Notes under the pieces: model-generated
Databases searched by the model: none
The model's input: only the letters and a program-made list of their open reading frames with translations
Told to the model about the DNA's origin: nothing
Made by a program: the position numbers and the translations under genes
Assembly (NCBI RefSeq): GCF_029603165.1
Contig: NZ_JAQSVC010000003.1
Span: 613,582 to 677,581, forward strand
Direction: 5' to 3'
Source: Galbibacter pacificus
GTDB taxonomy: Bacteria; Bacteroidota; Bacteroidia; Flavobacteriales; Flavobacteriaceae
Length of the DNA stretch: 64,000 bases
Part shown: positions 27,768 through 36,520 of the stretch, piece after piece
Layout of the letters: every line of letters begins with the position of its first letter
Numbering within the stretch: the first letter of the stretch is position 1

Positions 27768-29687
27768 ATGAAGCGAACACTATTTATCGTATTAGGATTT
27801 AGCATAGCGCTGTGCACACAGGCATGGGCCATGACAAATTCTGATCCTCGAACCGTACCAACCACAGAACAACCAAATAACCCCGCTTATTGGCAACAGC
27901 ACGTTGACTATAAAATGGACGTGAACATGGATGTAAAAACGTTTCAATATACCGGAACGCAAAAATTAAAGTATACCAATAACTCCCCGGAATCGCTAAC
28001 CAAAGTATTTTATCATTTGTTTTTCAATGCTTTTCAGCCCGGGAGCGAAATGGACATCCGCCTGCAAAATATTCAAGATCCGGACAGACGTATGGTCAAC
28101 AACCTCGGAACCAAGGAAAATCCGGAATATGAAAGCCGTATTGCCAAATTGGCTCCGGATGAAATTGGGTATTTGCATGCAACTTCATTAAAACAAGATG
28201 GCAGCGAAGTAGATTTTAATGAAGAAGGCACTATTTTGGTAGTCAATCTAAATAATCCCATTGCCCCCGGGGAAACTGTTACTTTTGATATGGAATTTAA
28301 GGGGCAGGTGCCTGTACAGATAAGGCGTTCGGGAAGGAACAATAAAGACGGGGTAGCACTTTCCATGACCCAATGGTACCCAAAAATGGCCGAATACGAT
28401 TTTGAGGGCTGGCATGCCGATCCGTACATCGCCAGGGAGTTTCACGGTGTTTGGGGTGATTTTGATGTGAACATTACCATTGACAAATCGTACCTACTAG
28501 GCGGAACTGGCGTGCTTCAAAATGCAAACGAAATAGGGTATGGGTACGAAGATGAAGGAACTAAAGTAAAAAAGCATAAAGGCAAGACCATTACATGGAA
28601 CTTCAAAGCACACGATGTGCACGATTTTGCTTGGGCTGCCGATCCTGAATACATTCACGACAAGTTGGAAACACCGAGCGGGGTCACGCTTCACTTTTTA
28701 TTTAAAAACGACCCGGAAGTGGTTGATAACTGGAAAAAAATTCAACCAAAAACAGCCGAACTCCTTGAATTTTACAACAAAAACATCGGTCCGTACCCAT
28801 GGGAACAATATTCTGTGATCCAAGGCGGGGACGGTGGAATGGAATATGCCATGTGTACCCTTATTACCGGAGGAAAAAAATACGGGAGCCTTTTAGGGAC
28901 TACAGCACATGAGTTTGCCCATTCTTGGTTCCAACAATTATTGGGCACCAACGAATCTGAACATCCCTGGATGGACGAAGGTTTTACCACCTTTATTTCA
29001 ACCTTGGCAGAAAATAAAATATCGGGCGACAACAAGGCCAACCCTTTTGAAAATGCATACAAAGGCTATCAATATATAGTCAATTCGGGAAAGGAACAGC
29101 CGCTTACCACACATGGCGACCGTTACGACATCAATGCAGCTTATTCCATTGCCGCATACAGTAAAGGCTGTATATTTCTTTCGCAACTCGGTTACGTTAT
29201 CGGGCAAGATAAATTAATGGAAACGCTTCATAAATATTATGAAGACTTTAAGTTTAAGCATCCAACGCCAAACGATATAAAAAGAACCGCAGAAAAAGTT
29301 TCGGGAATGGAGCTTCAATGGTATCTAACCGACTGGACAGAAACTACCAATACCATTGATTATGGTATTAAAAACGTTTCTGAAGAAAACGGTAAGACCA
29401 CGGTTGAAATGGAACGCATCGGGTTAATGCCCATGCCGGTGGACGTAATGGTGTTTTATAACGATGGGACCATGGAATATTTCTATGCGCCTTTACGGAT
29501 GATGTATGGTGAAAAAAGCAACCCATTTGAAGTAAAAAGAACTGTGTTACCCGACTGGCCGTGGGCTTTCCCAACCCATAATTTTACAATTGATGCCGCT
29601 ACAAGCGATATTAAAGCTATTGTAATAGACCCTTCGGGATTAATGGCCGATATTGATAGAAGCAACAATACCTATCAACCGGAATAG
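27768..29687 (+). CDS. M1 family zinc metallopeptidase (aminopeptidase N-like)
   Basis: This 639-residue secreted peptidase has a signal peptide ending near TQAWAM, an N-terminal beta domain (about 45-270) and a thermolysin-like domain. The zinc site is HEFAHSWFQ with the third ligand Glu 18 residues on in WMDEGFTTF. The usual GAMEN exopeptidase motif appears as GGMEYA, as in some M1 members. The C-terminal large helical domain of classic PepN is missing, consistent with the short form. It has the same 16-nt start-site leader as the SusC gene. Confidence 0.92.
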   Translation: MKRTLFIVLGFSIALCTQAWAMTNSDPRTVPTTEQPNNPAYWQQHVDYKMDVNMDVKTFQYTGTQKLKYTNNSPESLTKVFYHLFFNAFQPGSEMDIRLQNIQDPDRRMVNNLGTKENPEYESRIAKLAPDEIGYLHATSLKQDGSEVDFNEEGTILVVNLNNPIAPGETVTFDMEFKGQVPVQIRRSGRNNKDGVALSMTQWYPKMAEYDFEGWHADPYIAREFHGVWGDFDVNITIDKSYLLGGTGVLQNANEIGYGYEDEGTKVKKHKGKTITWNFKAHDVHDFAWAADPEYIHDKLETPSGVTLHFLFKNDPEVVDNWKKIQPKTAELLEFYNKNIGPYPWEQYSVIQGGDGGMEYAMCTLITGGKKYGSLLGTTAHEFAHSWFQQLLGTNESEHPWMDEGFTTFISTLAENKISGDNKANPFENAYKGYQYIVNSGKEQPLTTHGDRYDINAAYSIAAYSKGCIFLSQLGYVIGQDKLMETLHKYYEDFKFKHPTPNDIKRTAEKVSGMELQWYLTDWTETTNTIDYGIKNVSEENGKTTVEMERIGLMPMPVDVMVFYNDGTMEYFYAPLRMMYGEKSNPFEVKRTVLPDWPWAFPTHNFTIDAATSDIKAIVIDPSGLMADIDRSNNTYQPE

Positions 29688-29699
29688 TATATAAATAAC

Positions 29700-29788
29700 T
29701 GTCAGTCTGGGCCCTGCCCAAAAGTCCAGGCGGGCTGTCGGGGTTCATTGACCTGAAGAGAAAAGCCTCCGACAAGCTCAGACTGACA
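29700..29788. repeat. Intergenic repeat with 10-bp terminal inverted repeats, copy 2
   Basis: TGTCAGTCTG at the left end is the exact inverse of CAGACTGACA at the right end (29779-29788). The interior is GC-richer than its surroundings and contains CCGACAAGCTCAGACTGAC, a motif I recall as frequent between flavobacterial genes. It may be a REP/MITE-like element; no open frame lies inside. Confidence 0.65.
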
Positions 29789-29791
29789 TAA

Positions 29792-29814
29792 TTTTGCAGT
29801 TTTTAACTGCAAAA
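29792..29814. terminator. Hairpin downstream of the M1 peptidase gene
   Basis: TTTTGCAGTT and AACTGCAAAA form a perfect 10-bp stem with a TTT loop, just after the intergenic repeat. The base of the stem is A-T only and no T-tract follows on plus, so termination is uncertain. Confidence 0.4.
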
Positions 29815-29863
29815 GCCTACTTAAGGTTTCCAAAAATTGGTACACTCAATTTCATCATTAAAA

Positions 29864-30241
29864 ATGGACCGATCTTTTTCAAAAGAAGAAAGACTAAAAA
29901 ATAAAATCCTCATCGGAACATTGTTTTCAGAAGGAAGTTCTGTGTCAAAATACCCGCTTAGGCTCATTTATATGAGAGCTCAAGAGACAGAAGGCGCTAA
30001 ACTTAAAGCCGCCGTTTCCGTATCCAAACGTTCCTTTAAAAAAGCAGTCGACAGAAACCGGATAAAAAGGCTCGTCCGTGAAGCATACCGGTTAAACAAA
30101 CATTTATTCATACAAAGCACAGGCGAAAACCCATACCTTTTCATGCTTTTGTATACCGGAAAAGAAATTCCCTCCTTTAAAAAATTAAACAGTATCCTGC
30201 AAAAACTCCATGAAAAGTTTGACGCGCATATTAAGGAATAA
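29864..30241 (+). CDS. rnpA: Ribonuclease P protein component
   Basis: RnpA assists the RNase P RNA in cutting 5' leaders from pre-tRNAs. The 125-residue product has the family signature KRSFKKAVDRNRIKRLVREAYR. The start is ATG at 29864 (MDRSFSKEERLKNK); the frame extends upstream only through non-ATG codons. The usual partner rpmH is not next to it, as is common in this phylum. Confidence 0.95.
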   Translation: MDRSFSKEERLKNKILIGTLFSEGSSVSKYPLRLIYMRAQETEGAKLKAAVSVSKRSFKKAVDRNRIKRLVREAYRLNKHLFIQSTGENPYLFMLLYTGKEIPSFKKLNSILQKLHEKFDAHIKE

Positions 30242-30357
30242 GTCTCTTTATTCTTTCAATTTCATTATTTTTACAGAAGAACTCATTTAAACTTTTTTGG
30301 TTTAAACGGATGAATCACTATTATTATATTCGTTAAAGAAAGAATTTTCAGGAAATC

Positions 30358-31974
30358 ATGAAGAAGAAAATCATTATCCCCGCACTGGCCATTGTTGTAC
30401 TGTTGATTGGAACAGGTTTTAAAAACGATTTTTTTGAAATCGCCAAGCAGGTAGAGATATTCACCACCATGTTTAAAGAATTAAACATGAATTATGTGGA
30501 CGAAACCAATCCTGCAGAACTGATGGACACGGCCATTAAAAGCATGCTGGAAGATTTGGACCCCTACACCCGGTTTATGAACGAACAGGACGTAGAAGGC
30601 TTTAAAATAAGCAATGCAGGCGAATACTCCGGTATTGGCGCCGTGGTGAAAAGCTATCACGACAAGTTGCTCATTATAGAACCCTATAAAGGTTATCCGG
30701 CAGATAAAGCGGGCTTAAAGGCAGGCGATGAAATCATTAAAATTGGAGATATCAACGTGTCCGATTTTAAGGACGATGCCACCGAACTGTTAAAAGGCGC
30801 TACCAAAAGCAATGTGGAAATTACCTATTTACGGCAGGGAAAAACCATGACCACATCGGTTTCAAGGGAAGAAATTGAAATTGATGCCGTTCCGTATTAT
30901 AAAATGATAAATCCCGAGACCGGATATATCGTACTTTCTAAATTCAACAGCAAAGCTTCCAAACAAACCGAAAATGCCCTGGAGGACCTAAAAGGGCAGG
31001 GGGCCAAAAAAATTGTTTTGGACCTCCGTGGAAATCCCGGCGGACTCCTAACAGAGGCTATTAATGTTTGCAATTTGTTCGTTCCCAAAAAAGAGCTCAT
31101 TGTAAGCACAAAATCAAAAGTAAAAAAATTCAACCAACAATATTTCACCCGAAAAAACCCGGTAGATACCGAAATTCCACTGGTAATCCTCATCAACGGA
31201 AGGAGTGCTTCTGCCAGTGAAATCGTAAGCGGTGCTTTACAGGACCTAGACCGTGCCGTGGTGGTTGGTGCACGAAGCTTTGGTAAAGGACTTGTGCAAC
31301 GGCCTATCCGCCTTAATTACGGAACGCAGCTTAAAGTAACCATTTCCAGATATTACACCCCGAGCGGTCGTTGTATCCAGTCCATGGATTATTGGAACCG
31401 CGACGAAAACGGTCAAGCCATTGTAAAAAAGAATTTTAACGAGTTTAAAACCAGAAACGGCAGAAAAGTATACGACAGCGGCGGGGTAATGCCCGATATT
31501 GAAATACCGCACTTAAAAAATAACAGCATTACCAATGCGCTTCTGGAAAACAATGTGGTTTTTGATTATGCCACCAAGTATTACTACGGCCACGATATTA
31601 AAAACCTGACCGATTTTAATTTTTCTGAAAGCGATTATCAGAATTTTAAAAATTATGTGACCCAAAGTGGCTTTAACTATGAAACCAAAACCGAAAAAGC
31701 ACTAAAAAAAGTAATAGAAAGTGACGAAATAGAAGAATTTGGGGCTTCTGTAAAAGACGATTACCAGAAATTAATGAGCGATATCGAGAAAAGTAAATTG
31801 GCTTCATTGGACGAATATCGGCAAAGCATAAGCAAAAATATTGAAGATGAATTGATTGTACGCTACTTTTACCGGGATGGCCTATACGATTATTATTTAC
31901 AAAACGACGAAGCCATAAAGGCAGCAAAAGATGTACTTAAAGACAATAATAAATATAAAAGCATTTTAAAATAA
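30358..31974 (+). CDS. S41 carboxy-terminal processing protease
   Basis: This 538-residue periplasmic protease has one N-terminal hydrophobic segment, a PDZ domain (about 90-170, with GYPADKAGLKAGDEIIKIGD) and an S41 core. The catalytic Ser lies in GRSASASEIVSGAL and the Lys in SFGKGLVQRP. A helical C-terminal domain of about 130 residues follows, as in Bacteroidota Prc/CtpA homologues. It trims or degrades envelope proteins. It follows rnpA by 116 bp. Confidence 0.92.
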   Translation: MKKKIIIPALAIVVLLIGTGFKNDFFEIAKQVEIFTTMFKELNMNYVDETNPAELMDTAIKSMLEDLDPYTRFMNEQDVEGFKISNAGEYSGIGAVVKSYHDKLLIIEPYKGYPADKAGLKAGDEIIKIGDINVSDFKDDATELLKGATKSNVEITYLRQGKTMTTSVSREEIEIDAVPYYKMINPETGYIVLSKFNSKASKQTENALEDLKGQGAKKIVLDLRGNPGGLLTEAINVCNLFVPKKELIVSTKSKVKKFNQQYFTRKNPVDTEIPLVILINGRSASASEIVSGALQDLDRAVVVGARSFGKGLVQRPIRLNYGTQLKVTISRYYTPSGRCIQSMDYWNRDENGQAIVKKNFNEFKTRNGRKVYDSGGVMPDIEIPHLKNNSITNALLENNVVFDYATKYYYGHDIKNLTDFNFSESDYQNFKNYVTQSGFNYETKTEKALKKVIESDEIEEFGASVKDDYQKLMSDIEKSKLASLDEYRQSISKNIEDELIVRYFYRDGLYDYYLQNDEAIKAAKDVLKDNNKYKSILK

Positions 31975-32030
31975 CATCCTAAACTAAAATATCATAACAA
32001 CCCTAACCAATAACCAAAACTACCGCCCAA

Positions 32031-32220
32031 GTGTATAAAAATTTTGTTTTTTTTTAATTCTTGCGGGTGTACATATTATATCATCTCAAGAAAAAAGTTT
32101 CCCATAACTATCAAAAATATATAGCTCCAGAATTTATGTACGGCGTTATGGGCGAGCCCAACGAAGGTTTTCCCGAAACAAGGCCCGAAAAGGCCTTTTT
32201 ATAAGCCTGGGAAACCATCA
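32031..32220 (+). pseudogene. Decayed 5' fragment of a secreted protein, possibly acyloxyacyl hydrolase-like
   Basis: From GTG at 32031 the sequence reads VYKNFVFF, then hits a nine-T run (32047-32055) where one extra base would restore a signal peptide (LILAGVHIISSQEKSF). A second shift gives YQKYIAPEFMYGVMGEPN, then GFPETRPEKAF. The latter resembles the start of PagL-like outer-membrane acyloxyacyl hydrolases of this phylum, a tentative match from memory. The sequence ends in the adjacent antisense pseudogene, so most of the gene is lost. Confidence 0.4.
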
Positions 32221-32234
32221 GTAACAAAACCAGC

Positions 32235-32543
32235 ATGAATGGGGTTTTTAACAGACAGTTCTATTTTGCCCTTTTCAATATCTTCCATAAAAATACGCCT
32301 ACGAAAGTATTTTCAAGCAAAAAAAAGCTGGTCGCCAACAAAAGCATTTATTACGTAATAACCGCCTATATGTTTTCCTTCTTCCTTGGTGGCAATATTG
32401 GCAACTCCAAAGGTTTGAATAGCCCTGTCGTTTTCGTAGATAAATATTTTTAATTCTTTGTTTTTTTGTGAAAACAGGGGAAAAATACCTAAAAATAAAA
32501 AGGCAAAGAGTGGTGTTTTGCAATTTGTTTTGGTGCTGGCCAT
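32235..32543 (-). pseudogene. Broken paralogue of the downstream exported protein
   Basis: The first 76 codons encode a signal peptide and a domain closely similar to the next gene upstream (FGVANIATKEEGKHIGGYYV against FGVANITTKEEGKYIDGYHV). A TGA then interrupts the frame where the paralogue has a Ser codon, but homology continues in the same frame beyond it (EDIEKGKIEL against EDTVEGKIEI). The C-terminal two thirds are absent. It is therefore a truncated tandem duplicate. Confidence 0.7.
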
Positions 32544-32555
32544 AAAAATTATCGG

Positions 32556-33278
32556 TTAGTCATCTGCGGGGTCTTTTACAAATTCCAAGTACAATCTTTT
32601 TAATAAAAACTCCACCCGTTTACGTTCGGATATTTTATGTATTCCTTTGTTTTTATCTGAAACAAAATAGCAAAAAAGGCCTAATTGTTCCCTGGGGAGC
32701 TCCAAGTCGTTTAAAATATAGTCTTTGTAGTTGTCTTCCAGAAATTCTACAATATTGTTTTTGGTTTCGGCTTTGAGACGCTTTTTAAGTTTTTTGGTTC
32801 TTCCGCTTATTAAGTTTATAACCGGGTCGAAACCTATCCCACCACCGCCAAAAACTTTTGATGCCGTTCGCAATTGCCTTTCCGCAGGAGTATAAATTTT
32901 TGGGGCATATTCCGTAAAGGTTCCATAGGACAACTTTTTTTCGGTAAGTACCACTTCCTCTAGTTGAATAATTCCGTCTTTGGTATAAATTTCTATTTTC
33001 CCCTCAACGGTATCTTCCGTGGTCACCAGTTTGTAAAAATTTTTAAAATCATCCGAAGCTATAAACAATTCATCCCCAACAGAAGCATTAATTACATGGT
33101 AACCATCTATATATTTTCCTTCTTCCTTGGTAGTAATATTGGCAACGCCAAATTTTTCAATAGCCTTATTGTCTTTATAAACAAAGAGTTTAATTGTTTT
33201 TGCTTCCTGAGAAAAAAGTGGCGCATGACCTATAAAAAATAGAAGGAAAAAAAGGAGTCTGTTGGGTAAATTTATCAC
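32556..33278 (-). CDS. Exported protein with carboxypeptidase-D-like N-terminus, unknown function
   Basis: The 240-residue product has a signal peptide (about 1-23, ending APLFSQ), a beta-sandwich-like region (about 25-105) like the regulatory domain preceding many Bacteroidota outer-membrane proteins, then a basic helical part with SGRTKKLKKRLKAE. No membrane barrel follows. A damaged copy lies directly downstream on the same strand. The function is unknown. Confidence 0.7.
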   Translation of the reverse strand: MINLPNRLLFFLLFFIGHAPLFSQEAKTIKLFVYKDNKAIEKFGVANITTKEEGKYIDGYHVINASVGDELFIASDDFKNFYKLVTTEDTVEGKIEIYTKDGIIQLEEVVLTEKKLSYGTFTEYAPKIYTPAERQLRTASKVFGGGGIGFDPVINLISGRTKKLKKRLKAETKNNIVEFLEDNYKDYILNDLELPREQLGLFCYFVSDKNKGIHKISERKRVEFLLKRLYLEFVKDPADD

Positions 33279-33446
33279 ATGTAAAAGTGTATTAGCAAGG
33301 CGAAATGTACTTCTTTTCTATACTTGTATAATGTGCTTTAACAGAAGTTTCACTGCAAATTGTGATATTTTTTAGAGTTTTTGCTCCGCCTTAAGAGATT
33401 TTTAATAATTCCCCTTAATTTTATAGGAAGAAAAACCAACGAGATT

Positions 33447-35177
33447 ATGCCCAAATCATTTAAACTTTGTCTAACAATGGCAGGAGCGGTTTCTGCCGGA
33501 TCCTATACCGCAGGGGTACTGGATTATTTAATTGAAACTTTGCAGCTTTGGCAACAAGCAAAAGATAAAAATAAGGCCCTTGGCAGCGATCATCCCGAAT
33601 ACGACCAGAGCATCCCGATGCACGATGTTATTATAGATGTTGTTAGCGGTGCTTCGGCAGGGGGCATAACAGGCACGCTGTCCCTTATGAGCTTATTGTC
33701 TAGAAAACACAGGGCCGTAAACAGATTTAACCCTAAAGGAGAAAACAACCTTTTTTATAAATGTTGGGTAAAAATGGCCGATGACGATACGGGAAAAACT
33801 TTAGAAAAGCTTTTGGATACCCAAGACCTTGATAAAAACAAATTACCGCAATCGCTATTGAACAGCATTGCAATAGAAAAAATTGCCGACAATGCCTTGC
33901 ATATTAACGAAACGGTACATTATCCGCCGTTTGTTTCTAAAGATATCGACCTTATCCTGACAACTACCAATTTGCGCGGACTCAATTTTAAGGTCGATTT
34001 TAGCGGGAACAGTCAAACCAATGCTGCCAATATTATTACCAACCACGGAGGCTTTTTTAGGTATAAGGTTAAAAACGAATTGTTTTCGCGGGGAGTTCCT
34101 GCCGATGAAAATTCGTTGTATTATGTGTTGGATTTAAAAGAGACTCAGGATATTCATTATTTAAGAGATGCCACGTTAAGTACCGCTGCATTCCCCATTG
34201 GGCTAAAGTCCAGGGAAATAGAAATATCCAAAAAATATATTGAACGTTACCCAAAATACCTCTTTGGAAGAAGAAAAGGAATAACCCCGTTAATTTTAGA
34301 CAACGAAGAAAGTTATAAATTCAATTCCATTGATGGCGGACTTATAAACAACGAACCTTATGGTATTGGGATAAAAGTTTTGAACGAAAAGAACAAAGAC
34401 CTACAGAAAAACGATAATTATGCCATTGTAATGATAGATCCCTTTCCCAATCAAGACAATAGTCCTTCGTTGTTTAATCCCGACCGCGATATTTTAAATG
34501 TTGCCAAGGGCATGTTCAAGGCATTGAGAAACCAGGTAATGTTTAACCAAGATGGTATTTTAGATGCATTGTCTTTAAGCGACCGGACCAAATTTTTAGT
34601 GGCCCCGAGCAGAAAGACCATTATTAACGGAGCAGCAGTTAGGGAACAACACCATTTGGCATCTTCGCCCATAAGTGGTTTTGCTGGTTTTATGGACGAT
34701 TCCCTTCGGAAGCACGATTTTGAACTCGGAAGAAAAAATTGCCAAGATTTTTTACGGTATCATTTTTCGGTAAAAGAAGAAAACATAGAGAAGCGCCTGG
34801 GCGTAACTATGAGTCCGGAAAGCATGGATAGATTTTTGTATACTATCCCGGCTCAGGGCAACTCCGGAAAAAAGTTTTTCCCCATTATCCCGGACATGAA
34901 AGTTACAAAGGCCTTTAATACCCAATTCGATTTTGAAACCTATGGTACCGATGCCGTAATTGAATATCCGCAATACCCAAAAATAGATTTGCATACATTT
35001 GAGCATCTTTATAGAAAACCCATTAAAAAGCGCCTAAAAATGTTGGTAAGGAGCATTTCGGGAAATTGGTTTTTAACTTTTGGCTACCTGCTTTTTTACC
35101 GGCGGAAAACATATAAAATGGTGTTGGAAACCATAAAAGATAGTTTAAAAGAAGCCGGGTTGCTACAAAAATACTAA
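33447..35177 (+). CDS. Patatin-like phospholipase
   Basis: This 576-residue acyl hydrolase has the glycine-rich oxyanion region MAGAVSAGSYTAGVLDYL, the nucleophile elbow GASAGG and the Asp of the dyad in SIDGGLINNEP. The length and the C-terminal 250-residue extension fit the large bacterial patatin group. A membrane-like stretch (NWFLTFGYLLFY) is near the C-terminus. The start is ATG at 33447; the 22 codons before it are open but not family-like. Confidence 0.88.
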   Translation: MPKSFKLCLTMAGAVSAGSYTAGVLDYLIETLQLWQQAKDKNKALGSDHPEYDQSIPMHDVIIDVVSGASAGGITGTLSLMSLLSRKHRAVNRFNPKGENNLFYKCWVKMADDDTGKTLEKLLDTQDLDKNKLPQSLLNSIAIEKIADNALHINETVHYPPFVSKDIDLILTTTNLRGLNFKVDFSGNSQTNAANIITNHGGFFRYKVKNELFSRGVPADENSLYYVLDLKETQDIHYLRDATLSTAAFPIGLKSREIEISKKYIERYPKYLFGRRKGITPLILDNEESYKFNSIDGGLINNEPYGIGIKVLNEKNKDLQKNDNYAIVMIDPFPNQDNSPSLFNPDRDILNVAKGMFKALRNQVMFNQDGILDALSLSDRTKFLVAPSRKTIINGAAVREQHHLASSPISGFAGFMDDSLRKHDFELGRKNCQDFLRYHFSVKEENIEKRLGVTMSPESMDRFLYTIPAQGNSGKKFFPIIPDMKVTKAFNTQFDFETYGTDAVIEYPQYPKIDLHTFEHLYRKPIKKRLKMLVRSISGNWFLTFGYLLFYRRKTYKMVLETIKDSLKEAGLLQKY

Positions 35178-35195
35178 ACCGACCGCCACACCTAT

Positions 35196-35591
35196 TTAAA
35201 CGGAGGAATTTACAAACATAAAAGCTTCTTCTAGTTGCGATACGTCAAAATAGCGTTCGTAGCTTCCTTCGCCAGCACGCTTAAAAAACAGGTTGTCTAT
35301 GGGCACCAATGCTTTTATTACATTAGAATGGGCAACAATGGCGATATGTCCCATTTTTTTATAGTTTCTTAGCGCCCATACCATATCTTCAAAAAAAGCT
35401 TTGGTGCTACTTTGAGACATTTTTGCTTCATCCAGTTTAATGAGCACGTTTACTTTTTTAAATCCTTCATCTATCTTTTCATTAAACAATTTCTGACATA
35501 TTTTTTCGTCTTCTTCGGTAAAGCCATCAAAAACTTCAATGGCAAGTACATTAGTATCGAATGTTTTTATTTGTGCAATCATAATTTTCAA
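35196..35591 (-). CDS. STAS/SpoIIAA-like protein
   Basis: The 131-residue cytosolic protein fits the SpoIIAA-like (SEC14/STAS) fold: VLAIEVFDGFTEEDEK, then KVNVLIKLDEAK and IAIVAHSNVIKAL. Members may bind a small lipophilic ligand; the role is not established. ATG codons at 35591 and 35582 are both possible starts. It converges with the patatin gene, 18 bp away. Confidence 0.75.
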   Translation of the reverse strand: MKIMIAQIKTFDTNVLAIEVFDGFTEEDEKICQKLFNEKIDEGFKKVNVLIKLDEAKMSQSSTKAFFEDMVWALRNYKKMGHIAIVAHSNVIKALVPIDNLFFKRAGEGSYERYFDVSQLEEAFMFVNSSV

Positions 35592-35697
35592 AATTTACAC
35601 CTAAAGTTAGGTATTTCTAAAACTAGATAAATATGCGTTAACAATATTTAACTACTTGATTATTTGATATTTATATTAATTTTAGTATATTAACCTT

Positions 35698-36075
35698 ATG
35701 ATAAGTACGGACAAAGCAAATTATACAGAGTTTTTAAGCAGATCGGTTAATTATTTAGAGAACAGGGGTTTTAACAATATTAAAGCGGATCTTGAAGGAT
35801 ACGATACACCTAAATCATTTATTAAAAAGGGGAGTGAGGTAACCATTACCCCGGATATCGTGGCTGATAAAAAAGGCATTAAACATTTTTTTGAAATCAG
35901 TGTAAAATCAGAAAAACCACACTTATTAAAATCGAAATGGATGTTTTTGGATGTATTGAGTAAGATGAAATCTTATAGATTTAAAATTATAACGACCAAA
36001 GGGCATTATAAGTTTACCAATTCCATGCTTGACGATTTAAACATGGATAAAAAAATGATCAAGATTAATTCCTGA
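35698..36075 (+). CDS. Hypothetical protein, possible degenerate PD-(D/E)XK fold
   Basis: The 125-residue protein has Asp53 in ITPDIVA and Glu66 in FFEISVK, with a basic residue two positions late, which resembles the PD-(D/E)XK nuclease core with Ser in place of the usual Lys. A helix and a final strand follow (YRFKIITTKGHYKF). It is soluble, has no signal peptide, and its 3' end overlaps the convergent GNAT gene by 11 nt. If the fold is right, it could be an inactive or altered nuclease-like protein. Confidence 0.6.
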   Translation: MISTDKANYTEFLSRSVNYLENRGFNNIKADLEGYDTPKSFIKKGSEVTITPDIVADKKGIKHFFEISVKSEKPHLLKSKWMFLDVLSKMKSYRFKIITTKGHYKFTNSMLDDLNMDKKMIKINS

Positions 36076-36508
36076 TCATTTTTACATGCGGAATGCCATC
36101 TTCTAAATATTCTTCCCCCAGCTGCTCGAATCCATGTGTTTTATAGAACTTGATTACGTAACACTGAGCAGATATTTCTATTGGAAGGTGATTGAATTTA
36201 GTTGTAATTGCTTCTATTGAAGCTTGAACTATGTTGTGACCATAACCGAATTTTCGTTCCTCTTTTTTTACAACGACCCTACCAATGCTGGGGTTTTTAA
36301 AATATTCGCCGGCATTAAAAATTCGGGTATATGCAACTAGTTTATTTCCTTTTTTGCCCAATACATGCAATGCTTTTTGGTCTTTATAATCTACATCTTG
36401 GTACACACAGTTTTGTTCTACAACAAAAACTTCGCTTCTAAGTTGTAGCAGTTCATAAAGTTCTTCTTTGGTCAATACATTGTACGGTTTTACTTCTATT
36501 TCCAGCAT
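36065..36508 (-). CDS. GNAT family N-acetyltransferase, ElaA-like
   Basis: The 147-residue protein matches the ElaA group: LRSEVFVVEQNCVYQDVDYKD near the N-terminus, the acetyl-CoA region IGRVVVKKEERKFGYGHNIV and a late YVIKFYKTHGFEQLG. It probably acetylates a small molecule or protein amine with acetyl-CoA; the substrate is unknown. It lies 12 nt downstream of the CDF transporter gene and forms an operon with it and rpiB. Confidence 0.85.
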   Translation of the reverse strand: MLEIEVKPYNVLTKEELYELLQLRSEVFVVEQNCVYQDVDYKDQKALHVLGKKGNKLVAYTRIFNAGEYFKNPSIGRVVVKKEERKFGYGHNIVQASIEAITTKFNHLPIEISAQCYVIKFYKTHGFEQLGEEYLEDGIPHVKMIRN

Positions 36509-36520
36509 TTTATATACTTT

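Noticed and set aside
32235..32453. Plus-strand frame in the pseudogene patch
   Set aside because: It is antisense to the broken paralogue and lacks any own signal.
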